In this document: positions 1-6,737 of the stretch, in pieces
Numbering within the stretch: the stretch's first letter is position 1
How the letters are laid out: the number at the start of each line of letters is the position of its first letter
Source of the DNA: an uncultured Cryomorphaceae bacterium
Lineage (GTDB): Bacteria; Bacteroidota; Bacteroidia; Flavobacteriales; Schleiferiaceae
DNA: 64,000 nt
Direction of reading: 5' to 3'
Assembly (NCBI GenBank): GCA_913043005.1
Contig: CAJWKU010000005.1
Location: 23,599 to 87,598, forward strand
Translations under genes and position numbers: made by a program
The notes under the pieces: generated by a model
The model's input: only the letters and a program-made list of their open reading frames with translations
What the model was told of the DNA's origin: nothing
Databases searched by the model: none

Positions 1-362
1 CTATTAGAATCATGCAGATGACGCAGTAATCCACTCATATGCGCAAAAACTAGTTCCGCAACACTATTACTGCTAGCTCCAGGGGTATTGAATACCTCGC
101 AACCTTTTGATTTGGCATACTCAACATCTATGTTGTCCATTCCAACTCCACCACGTCCAATCATTTTGAGGTTTGGACATGAGTCTATTAATTCTTTTCT
201 GGCAGTTGTTGCCGATCGAACTAGTAAAACATCAACTTGACTAGAATTGATATAATCAGCGAGTTTATTTTGAGCAACTTTAGTTGTTATTACTTCATGT
301 CCAGATTTAATAAGAAGTTTTCTACCTACATCTGCAATTCCGTCATTCGCGAGGATTTTCAT
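1..362 (-). CDS. serA: D-3-phosphoglycerate dehydrogenase, N-terminal part (cut by window edge)
   Basis: The first 120 codons of a D-isomer 2-hydroxyacid dehydrogenase, read from an ATG at 362-360 and running off the left edge. The product should oxidise 3-phosphoglycerate to phosphohydroxypyruvate, the first step of serine synthesis. The visible part is the N-terminal substrate domain: it contains LLVRSAT, the segment MIGRGGVGMDNID and NTPGASSNSVAE, all typical of SerA. The NAD-binding Rossmann core and catalytic Arg/Glu/His lie beyond the window. The gene starts 22 bases after serC on the same strand, so the two serine enzymes are probably co-transcribed. A related dehydrogenase is encoded at 49779-50729, but the pairing with serC points to this one as SerA. 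Confidence 0.88.
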   Translation of the reverse strand, partial: MKILANDGIADVGRKLLIKSGHEVITTKVAQNKLADYINSSQVDVLLVRSATTARKELIDSCPNLKMIGRGGVGMDNIDVEYAKSKGCEVFNTPGASSNSVAELVFAHMSGLLRHLHDSN

Positions 363-384
363 TTTTTATTTTTTTGATAGGTTT

Positions 385-1449
385 TTATGAAAGTTCAATT
401 TGTTTCATTATGTCCACAAGCGTTTTAACGCTTTCAAAGGGCAAGGCATTATAGATAGATGCACGATAACCTCCAACTGATCGATGCCCATTTATCCCTA
501 CAATACCAGATTCTGCACAAAATGAATTGAATTTATTTTTTAAAGAATCATCATTTAATAGGAAGCAAACATTCATGTTTGAGCGATCTTCTTTATCTGC
601 AGTGCCCTGGAAAAGAGAATTGCGATCTATTTCTTCGTAAATATATTTTGCTTTTAAATCATTTTGTTTTTCCACAACCCCCAAGCCACCTATTTTTTTT
701 ATCCATCGTAGAGTCAGTAAAGATGTGTAAACACTAAAAACCGGAGGGGTATTAAACATTGATTCAGAATTAATGTGTTTTCTATAGTCCAACATACTTG
801 GGATCAACCTTGAAGTTTTTCCAAGTGCACTTTTTCTTACCGCAATTAACGTTGCGCCTGCAGGGCCAAGGTTTTTTTGAGCTCCTGCATAGATGAGGCT
901 AAACTGATTAAAATTTATTTTTTTACTGAAAATATCAGATGACATATCACAAATCAATGGAATTTTAGTTTTAGGAATATCTTTCATTTGAGTACCAACA
1001 ATTGTGTTGTTTGAGGTAAAATGAATGTAGTTGAGATTATCGCTCGTATTGATATTTTTTGGTATATAACTGAATTTTTTATCCGCCGAGGAACCAATTT
1101 CAACAATATCCCCAAAAAGTGCAGCTTCAGCTGCTGCTTTTTTAGCCCATGTCCCAGTAACCAGGTAACCTGCTTTCCCGTCACTATGCATAAAATTATA
1201 AGGGGCCATGCAAAATTGTAAACTCGCACCACCTTGCAAGAAGAGTATCTCAAAGTCATCATCAAGGCCCATGATTTCTTTTGATAGTGATCTAGCTTCA
1301 TCCATGACATCAACAAAATTTTTATCCCTGTGACTTATCTCTAGAAGAGATAGTCCCATTCCATTAAAGTCATTCACTGCCTCTGAGGCTCCCATTATAA
1401 CCTCTGGGGCTAGAATACAAGGTCCAGCAGAAAAATTATGTTTTTTCAT
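385..1449 (-). CDS. serC: Phosphoserine aminotransferase
   Basis: A 354-residue class V PLP aminotransferase that converts 3-phosphohydroxypyruvate and glutamate to phosphoserine and 2-oxoglutarate. It starts with the characteristic KHNFSAGPC and carries LQGGAS near residue 72 for cofactor phosphate binding. The PLP lysine is K192 in YAGAQKNLGPAG, and GGYRAS lies near the C terminus. Length is normal for the family. It precedes serA by 22 bases in an apparent serCA operon. A -7 box lies 40 bases upstream at 1490-1497. SerC can also act in pyridoxal phosphate synthesis (established for the family); nothing here tests that. Confidence 0.95.
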   Translation of the reverse strand: MKKHNFSAGPCILAPEVIMGASEAVNDFNGMGLSLLEISHRDKNFVDVMDEARSLSKEIMGLDDDFEILFLQGGASLQFCMAPYNFMHSDGKAGYLVTGTWAKKAAAEAALFGDIVEIGSSADKKFSYIPKNINTSDNLNYIHFTSNNTIVGTQMKDIPKTKIPLICDMSSDIFSKKINFNQFSLIYAGAQKNLGPAGATLIAVRKSALGKTSRLIPSMLDYRKHINSESMFNTPPVFSVYTSLLTLRWIKKIGGLGVVEKQNDLKAKYIYEEIDRNSLFQGTADKEDRSNMNVCFLLNDDSLKNKFNSFCAESGIVGINGHRSVGGYRASIYNALPFESVKTLVDIMKQIELS

Positions 1450-1489
1450 TCGAGAAATATTGTTGACATTGAGTTAAAAAATATTGATT

Positions 1490-1497
1490 CAAAGGTA
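1490..1497 (-). promoter_or_regulatory. -7 box for serC
   Basis: On the minus strand this reads TACCTTTG, an exact match to the Bacteroidota -7 consensus TAnnTTTG. It lies 40 bases before the serC ATG, giving a leader of roughly 35 nt. No TTG box was found at the expected 19-21 base spacing. Confidence 0.5.
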
Positions 1498-1542
1498 TAA
1501 ATACTCCATTAAGGCTGAAGTTCATTTTTATCAAGAATCAGA

Positions 1543-2367
1543 TCACTTTATTAACCATTTACCTCTTTTAAAGATTAAAATATCTTTAGCAAGAGTTGGT
1601 CCGAAGTCTGCATAATTATTTTTTAAACCACCGTGCATTGGCCCTAACCGATCGATAAATATTTCTGAACTTTTAGATCCGCTACGAATAGATGCTGTAA
1701 CAGATGATGAATATCTTAATATTAAACGTATAGGAGGTTTACTGAAGTATTGGCCATTAAATTTCTTCACTTTGAAGACTGATGCACCAAAGTATATATT
1801 TTTTAAACCAACAATTATAGGCTCTACAGTTTTAATTTGCATCGAGTCACCATTTGGTCTGAATGTAAGAGCTAAGTATTGAGATTTCCTTCGAAAATGA
1901 TTGGTTTGTATGTGATAGATGAGTCCTCCCGGCCATTTATTTTGAGTTAAAGCATCGAATTCATTAAAATCGGAGATATTACGAAGGCCCTGAACCCGAA
2001 ATTTATTCTTCTTCCTCAGTAAAAGTTGGCCAAAAAACTGATAACTGCCTTTCTCTAGAGGGACTGCCCAGGTGAATGCGTGTATTTTGTTATCCGATGA
2101 TTTTGTATAAAGAACACCTTTTGGAAGATTCTTTTCATTTTCAAAATCATTCTCTCCCCAACCATTTTTTAATCCGAAATGCATAAGAGAATCAAGCTTT
2201 TGTCCCGCATTTAACCTACTAATAGATGTAGTATTAAGGTCTTGAAAGTTCAATTCTTTCAGCATTCTAAGAAATAAACTATCATTATTGAATTGATATT
2301 CTAAGTGAATAGGTTTTGCTAGACTCCCTAAAGAGGAAATTATAAGTATTGCCGTTAAGATTCTCAT
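1543..2367 (-). CDS. Exported protein of unknown function
   Basis: A 274-residue protein whose family I do not recognise. It begins with a short hydrophobic signal peptide (about residues 1-17, ending SLAKP), so it is probably periplasmic or outer-membrane associated. The body is rich in basic and aromatic residues and alternating beta-type sequence, with no catalytic motif that I can name. It begins 2 bases after the ferredoxin gene and is almost certainly co-transcribed with it, but a soluble ferredoxin and an exported protein need not share a function. It is followed by a 93-base gap holding the serC promoter. Presumably a lineage-conserved protein. Confidence 0.7.
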   Translation of the reverse strand: MRILTAILIISSLGSLAKPIHLEYQFNNDSLFLRMLKELNFQDLNTTSISRLNAGQKLDSLMHFGLKNGWGENDFENEKNLPKGVLYTKSSDNKIHAFTWAVPLEKGSYQFFGQLLLRKKNKFRVQGLRNISDFNEFDALTQNKWPGGLIYHIQTNHFRRKSQYLALTFRPNGDSMQIKTVEPIIVGLKNIYFGASVFKVKKFNGQYFSKPPIRLILRYSSSVTASIRSGSKSSEIFIDRLGPMHGGLKNNYADFGPTLAKDILIFKRGKWLIK

Positions 2368-2369
2368 TG

Positions 2370-2720
2370 CTACTCAGCGTGCAAAAAAGATTTCTTTGAT
2401 TCTAATGCAGTTATGTTCTCAACATTATCTTCGTCAGGTACACAGCAATCAACTGGACATACCTCTGCACATTGAGGCGTTTCATGAAACCCGATGCACT
2501 CTGTGCATTTGTCGGTTGCTATGTAGTATAAATCAAAACTTACTGGTTCTTGAGGTTTTTCAGCATCGGTTTCAATTCCTGAAGTGCTCACAATGGAGCC
2601 TGTTAATTCGGTGCCTTCACCAAAACGCCATTCCATTCCGCCTTCGTAGATTGCAGTATTTGGGCATTCAGGTTCGCAAGCTCCGCAGTTTATGCATTCA
2701 TCTGTAATCTTAATGGCCAT
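2370..2720 (-). CDS. 4Fe-4S dicluster ferredoxin
   Basis: A 116-residue electron carrier with two iron-sulphur motifs. The first is C9-x2-C12-x2-C15-x3-C19-P. The second is C72-x2-C75-x8-C84-x3-C88-P. These place it among bacterial-type 2[4Fe-4S] ferredoxins. Two features are notable: an acidic loop of about 50 residues (21-70) between the clusters, and an 8-residue spacing within the second motif, as in Alvin-type ferredoxins. The C-terminal tail has an additional Cys pair (C92, C93). The protein has no signal peptide and should be cytoplasmic. Its redox partner is not visible; the neighbouring acyl-CoA reductase is divergently transcribed and uses NADPH in its family. Confidence 0.9.
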   Translation of the reverse strand: MAIKITDECINCGACEPECPNTAIYEGGMEWRFGEGTELTGSIVSTSGIETDAEKPQEPVSFDLYYIATDKCTECIGFHETPQCAEVCPVDCCVPDEDNVENITALESKKSFLHAE

Positions 2721-2737
2721 TACTCAATACTTTTACA

Positions 2738-2745
2738 CAAAGATA
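2738..2745 (-). promoter_or_regulatory. -7 box for the ferredoxin gene
   Basis: Minus-strand TATCTTTG, an exact TAnnTTTG match, 17 bases before the ferredoxin ATG. It overlaps by two bases the opposite-strand box of the acyl-CoA reductase gene (2744-2751), so the two promoters face away from each other over shared DNA and may compete for polymerase. Confidence 0.55.
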
Positions 2746-2751
2746 CATTTG
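2744..2751 (+). promoter_or_regulatory. -7 box for the acyl-CoA reductase gene
   Basis: Plus-strand TACATTTG, an exact TAnnTTTG match ending 5 bases before the ATG at 2757. At that spacing transcription would begin at or next to the start codon, giving a leaderless mRNA. Confidence 0.5.
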
Positions 2752-2756
2752 TAATT

Positions 2757-3749
2757 ATGTTTACACGCTTTGAGGCCCTCAGACAATTAGGTTTTAAATT
2801 AAAATTAATGATAGATGATAAAAATCTTGTCTCAAAAGTTCATGCTGAGAATGCTTGGTTCACAACTGAATTTATTGAAGATGCCTTGCTTTCTTGGTCT
2901 TTGGCTCTATCAGAAGAAAATCTAACTAAATGGATAGGTGAAAGAAGTCATCTTGATGAAGTCGAGTATTCAAGAAAAATCGGAATAATTTGTGCTGGAA
3001 ATATTCCTTTAGTTGGACTTCATGACATTATTTGTGCTTATTTGTCGGGAAATCAAGTTTTTTTTAAACCTTCATCTGATGACAGAGTTTTGACTATTGA
3101 AGTTATTAAGGCTTTAGGAGAAATAGACCCAAAGGCAAGGATAAAACCTGTTGAGAAGATGAATGGTATGGATGCAATGATAGCAACTGGGAGTAGCAAT
3201 ACCCGGAGATATTTCGAATATTACTTCAAAGATGTGCCCAGACTTTTAAGGGGGTCTAGGACTTCGGTTTCTGTTTTAACAAATGAAACAACTCCAAATG
3301 AATTAAAATTGTTGTCTAATGATATATTTCAATATTTTGGAAGAGGATGTAGAAGTGTAACTCATTTGTTTTTGCCAAACGATTTTGATATCCAAAGACT
3401 TTTTGAGTCATGGATTGATTGGAGCCATATAGTTATGCACAATAAATATGCTAGCAACTATGATTACCAGAGGTCGCTTCTGATGTTGAATAAAGCGAAG
3501 TTTCATGAAAATAATTTTATGATCCTTCTGGAGGATGCGGCTTTAAAGCCGCCAGTGGGTATTGTTACCTATAGTCGTTATTTCGATTTGACAACAATAA
3601 ACAAAAAACTTGAGATTCATGGAGATGAAATTCAAACTGTTGTAGGCCACGGTTTTAATACAGCTTTTGGGGATTCACAAAATCCTCAACTTTGGGATTA
3701 TGCAGATGGGGTTAATAATTTATCCTTCTGTATGAACTTAAGTGACTAA
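2757..3749 (+). CDS. LuxC-like acyl-CoA reductase
   Basis: A 330-residue member of the LuxC branch of the aldehyde dehydrogenase superfamily, which reduces acyl-CoA or acyl-protein thioesters to aldehydes. Diagnostic segments are IICAGNIPLVGLHD (residues 77-90), FFKPSSDD (102-109), ATGSSNTRRYF (143-153) and GRGCRSVTHLF, where C198 is the likely acylated catalytic cysteine. It is shorter than Vibrio LuxC. No luciferase genes accompany it. Homologues of this size are common in Bacteroidota, where the physiological substrate is uncertain. Its stop codon overlaps the stop codon of the convergent lipoprotein gene (bases CTAA at 3746-3749). Confidence 0.82.
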   Translation: MFTRFEALRQLGFKLKLMIDDKNLVSKVHAENAWFTTEFIEDALLSWSLALSEENLTKWIGERSHLDEVEYSRKIGIICAGNIPLVGLHDIICAYLSGNQVFFKPSSDDRVLTIEVIKALGEIDPKARIKPVEKMNGMDAMIATGSSNTRRYFEYYFKDVPRLLRGSRTSVSVLTNETTPNELKLLSNDIFQYFGRGCRSVTHLFLPNDFDIQRLFESWIDWSHIVMHNKYASNYDYQRSLLMLNKAKFHENNFMILLEDAALKPPVGIVTYSRYFDLTTINKKLEIHGDEIQTVVGHGFNTAFGDSQNPQLWDYADGVNNLSFCMNLSD

Positions 3750-5239
3750 TTTTTCTCAAGTGCTCCAGCATCAGGGTCTATTATTCTATTTTTTTTCTGA
3801 GCATCATAAGGAACTCTTATTGCTGGTGCTGAAAGACCAATGTCAATTGCTTTTGAAGAAGAATCTAATTCATAATTGTAAGATGTTTGAAGTATAAATG
3901 ATGGGTCTTCGTTAAAGACGCATTGATAAAAATAACTAGTATTTGTTAAATCATAGTTTGCGGCTGAATGATTGGGTTTAATCTTAATTAAACAACCTTG
4001 AATTTGATAATTGAAGTCTGCATCTAGGTCAAAGTCAAACCCTAACTCTGATTCTCTACTTCCAGAAATGATGCAATTGCCAAAATAAGCCTCTCTTAAA
4101 TCTCGATATCTATATTGTCCACTACCATCATCATAACGATTAAATAATCCAACCATAGGTGTAGAGCGAGATGCTGGAAATTCATTTATAAAAGTACAAT
4201 GGTCAATAAACGATCTTCCTCCGAGGCAATAAAGCCCATAAAGTCCAGCATTGGCAACAACAACATTCTCCATCTCAATATTTCCAAAGCCACTGTATAT
4301 GCTTACCCTGCTGAAGTCAGTGATTCTGGAGTTTTTAATAATTAGATTTCTTTCTTCTAACTCACTCACCGAATCACATCGAATTCCTATTGTTCCATTT
4401 TTGATCCAAGCGTTGTTTATACTTGCTTTCCCACCTCTTTGAATGAATAAGCCTCCAAATAAGCCTCCCCATTGACCCGCAATATTGTTATAAAATGGCT
4501 CTAAGCGATCACCCTCCAAGATTGCTGGGTTTAAATAACTTCCGATGTTTGCCTCATCAATTTTTAATTCACCACCCGATGAGATCCATAAACCAGATCC
4601 TGCATGAAAATGAACTTTTGTTTCCGATAGAATATCTAATGTTCCCCCGCTGTCGATAATTGCATAACCATAAACGACATGAGGCTTATCATTTGACCAA
4701 ATAGCATTTTTTGGAAGAATAGAATAAGGGATTATGATATCTGAATAAGGAGGGTTTTGTTTAATTGTAATTGCTTTGTTAGGGAAGTAAAAGTGAGCAT
4801 CAAGTGCTAAAGAAATTAATTTTACATCGTTTACGTATCCTTTATTACTTACTACTATTGAATCGGTCCAAATCATCTCTGAGCCACCTGCTGGAGCAGT
4901 CAGTTCAACGAATACCCAAATACTGTCGAAAGCAGGTAATATGATATTATTTATATCTTCACCACTAAGTCCATTGACATTAATTCGAAATGGACTTTCT
5001 CCCCCTTTGCCTAAAACTATTTTATCTATTAATATATTCTCATTGCTTGTATTGCGGATAGTAAAGCTTCTAGTTGAGCTGCCAACCGTACTAAATACAG
5101 TGTCTAAGTAAATGGTATCCTGAGAAAAGGTAATATTCATGGGATCAGAGGCTGTATCGTAACCTGGCTGGCATGAATAGGCTATGAGCCCAGTTGCAAT
5201 TAGAATAAAAAGGGAGTAGAGTTTTAATTGTTGTTTCAC
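3746..5239 (-). CDS. Beta-helix lipoprotein with a C-terminal DAGALE motif
   Basis: A 497-residue exported protein. The N terminus is a hydrophobic signal ending at C23, followed by acidic and polar residues, consistent with a lipoprotein. Residues about 40-140 look like an immunoglobulin-like domain of the kind that precedes surface repeats. Residues about 170-470 contain repeated short beta turns with glycine and asparagine, such as GGSFIDHCTF-type and IQGCLI-type rungs, consistent with a right-handed parallel beta-helix. The end IDPDAGALE resembles the closing motif of choice-of-anchor proteins with pectate-lyase folds. No catalytic site was identified, so the role is unknown: binding or cleavage of a polysaccharide is possible. 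Confidence 0.75.
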   Translation of the reverse strand: MKQQLKLYSLFILIATGLIAYSCQPGYDTASDPMNITFSQDTIYLDTVFSTVGSSTRSFTIRNTSNENILIDKIVLGKGGESPFRINVNGLSGEDINNIILPAFDSIWVFVELTAPAGGSEMIWTDSIVVSNKGYVNDVKLISLALDAHFYFPNKAITIKQNPPYSDIIIPYSILPKNAIWSNDKPHVVYGYAIIDSGGTLDILSETKVHFHAGSGLWISSGGELKIDEANIGSYLNPAILEGDRLEPFYNNIAGQWGGLFGGLFIQRGGKASINNAWIKNGTIGIRCDSVSELEERNLIIKNSRITDFSRVSIYSGFGNIEMENVVVANAGLYGLYCLGGRSFIDHCTFINEFPASRSTPMVGLFNRYDDGSGQYRYRDLREAYFGNCIISGSRESELGFDFDLDADFNYQIQGCLIKIKPNHSAANYDLTNTSYFYQCVFNEDPSFILQTSYNYELDSSSKAIDIGLSAPAIRVPYDAQKKNRIIDPDAGALEKN

Positions 5240-5257
5240 TTAATCTAAGTATCTTTG
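5228..5257 (+). promoter_or_regulatory. Promoter of rpmE2
   Basis: TTG at 5228-5230 is separated by 19 bases from TATCTTTG at 5250-5257, matching the Bacteroidota sigma-A pattern TTG-N19-21-TAnnTTTG. Transcription should begin near 5262, leaving a leader of about 50 nt before the rpmE2 ATG at 5313. The -33 half lies inside the start of the divergent lipoprotein gene. Confidence 0.65.
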
Positions 5258-5271
5258 CAAGCCGCTAATGG

Positions 5272-5293
5272 AAATCGGGCCAAATCTCGGTTT
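5272..5293 (+). promoter_or_regulatory. Hairpin in the rpmE2 leader
   Basis: AAATCGGG (5272-5279) pairs with CTCGGTTT (5286-5293) across a 6-base loop. All eight positions pair if two G-U pairs are allowed. It lies wholly between the predicted transcription start and the rpmE2 ATG. Position and size fit an autoregulatory ribosomal-protein leader, but the sequence does not let me assign it to a known L31 leader class. Confidence 0.45.
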
Positions 5294-5312
5294 AATTAAA
5301 AATTATCAAGCG

Positions 5313-5564
5313 ATGAAAGAAGGAATTCACCCAACAAATTATCGCCAATGTGCTTTCAAAGATATGAGTACTGGCGATGTAACTGTTATAAGAAGCTGCG
5401 CACCATCAAGAGAAACTTTAAAAGTTGATGGAAAAGAGTACCCACTTGTCAAAATGGAGGTGTCATCATATTCACATCCTTACTACACTGGAAAGCAAAA
5501 ATTATTAGATGCTGCTGGTCGAGTTGATAAATTCCGTAACCGATACGCTAAATTCTCCAAGTAA
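5313..5564 (+). CDS. rpmE2: 50S ribosomal protein L31 type B
   Basis: An 83-residue ribosomal protein of the large subunit. MKEGIHPTNYR is the canonical type B start, and SSYSHPYYTGKQ with RVDKFRNRY closes the protein. The zinc-binding cysteine set of type A L31 is absent; the two cysteines present (in QCAF and RSCAP) do not form a CxxC pair. An upstream in-frame ATG at 5268 would add 15 residues, but these match nothing in the family and cover the leader hairpin, so I place the start at 5313. A clear promoter lies at 5228-5257. The GlmU-like gene follows after 18 bases. Confidence 0.93.
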   Translation: MKEGIHPTNYRQCAFKDMSTGDVTVIRSCAPSRETLKVDGKEYPLVKMEVSSYSHPYYTGKQKLLDAAGRVDKFRNRYAKFSK

Positions 5565-5570
5565 TTGGCT

Positions 5571-5578
5571 TAAATTCG
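5571..5578 (+). promoter_or_regulatory. Possible -7 box for the GlmU-like gene
   Basis: TAAATTCG matches TAnnTTTG at all but one position and ends 4 bases before the ATG at 5583. This is the same spacing seen at other candidate leaderless starts in the window. The gene could also be read from the rpmE2 promoter. Confidence 0.3.
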
Positions 5579-5582
5579 GTTC

Positions 5583-6737
5583 ATGGATATAGTTTTCCAC
5601 GACGGACTTGAACATAGTTCTCTGAAGCCATTAACTTTAACGAGACCTGTTTCTGACTTGCGAGTTGGAATTCTTACTATCTCTGAAAAATGGTCTAGAA
5701 TTCTCGATGCGAAAAATATATCATTCGCAACTGCGGAGCATTTAAGAAAAAAATTTCCAGAGAAACCGGGGGACCTTCACATACGTGGAGGGCTTTTACC
5801 ATGCCCTCATTTAGTAGAAGCTATAAAATTGCTTAAAAATGGTGAATGCCTCATGTCAGGGGTTGAATGGTTAGCCCATAAAAATGGGGAAGTCAAGATT
5901 TCTTTTGATGGGAGTTATCAAATAATAAAACGGCCAGAGAATATTTTTTCTTGGAATAAAAAGGAATTAGATTCTGATTTTGATCTTCTGACTTTAGGAC
6001 GTAAAAGTGAAACTATATCAGATTCAAATAAAGTTTTTGGTAAAAGAGTTTTTTTGGAAAAAGGAGCTGTAGTGGAAGGGGCAACATTAAACTCCTCAGA
6101 TGGCCCAATATATCTAGCTCAAGACAGTGAGGTAATGGAGGGTTCGATGATTCGTGGGGGCTTTGCCCTCGGAGAGTCGAGTAAATTAAAATTGGGAACC
6201 AAAATATATGGCGCTACCAGCATAGGGCCTTTTTGTAAGGTAGGTGGTGAAATAAATAACTCCGTCATTTGGGGGTTTTCAAATAAAGGTCATGATGGAT
6301 TTTTAGGTAATGCAGTATTGGGTCAATGGTGTAATATTGGAGCAGGGTCCAGTAACTCAAATTTGAAGAATAACTATGATGATGTTAAACTGTACTCATA
6401 TGATTCAGGAAGGTTTGAGTCAACAGGACTTCAATTTTGTGGATTGATTATGGCAGACCACAGTAAATGCGCAATAAATACATCATTTAATACGGGGACA
6501 GTTGCTGGTGTCTCGTGTAATATTTTTGGTTCCGGTTTTCCTCGTAACTATATACCGGATTTTTCATGGGGTGGCCCACAGGGATATTCAGAATATTCAA
6601 TCGATAAAGCCATTGCAACTGCAGAAAGAGTTATGTTTCGAAGAGGGTTGGTTATGGATGAAATTGAATCAGACATCTTGTCAGCTGTTTACGACCAAAC
6701 GTCAGAATTACGAGGTGGCATGGCTCTTGCCAAATAA
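5583..6737 (+). CDS. GlmU-like sugar nucleotidyltransferase
   Basis: A 384-residue protein of the Bacteroidota GlmU-like family (NTP_transf_4 type N-terminal domain plus left-handed beta-helix). The N terminus IVFHDGLEHSSLKPLTLTRPVSDLRVG is split here as the PLTLTRP nucleotidyltransferase-like motif. Residues about 160-330 carry hexapeptide-type repeats such as GAVVEGATL and SVIWGFSNKGHDG, with a GAGSSNSNLKNNY segment that resembles the acetyltransferase region of GlmU. It probably takes part in UDP-N-acetylglucosamine or another nucleotide-sugar supply for the cell wall. The usual G-x-G-T-R-M pyrophosphorylase loop of GlmU is not evident, so the exact reaction is uncertain. Its stop codon overlaps the lon start by one base. 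Confidence 0.8.
   Translation: MDIVFHDGLEHSSLKPLTLTRPVSDLRVGILTISEKWSRILDAKNISFATAEHLRKKFPEKPGDLHIRGGLLPCPHLVEAIKLLKNGECLMSGVEWLAHKNGEVKISFDGSYQIIKRPENIFSWNKKELDSDFDLLTLGRKSETISDSNKVFGKRVFLEKGAVVEGATLNSSDGPIYLAQDSEVMEGSMIRGGFALGESSKLKLGTKIYGATSIGPFCKVGGEINNSVIWGFSNKGHDGFLGNAVLGQWCNIGAGSSNSNLKNNYDDVKLYSYDSGRFESTGLQFCGLIMADHSKCAINTSFNTGTVAGVSCNIFGSGFPRNYIPDFSWGGPQGYSEYSIDKAIATAERVMFRRGLVMDEIESDILSAVYDQTSELRGGMALAK

Noticed and set aside
5268..5312. Earlier ATG for rpmE2
   Set aside because: The added residues are not part of L31 and would place the leader hairpin in the coding region.
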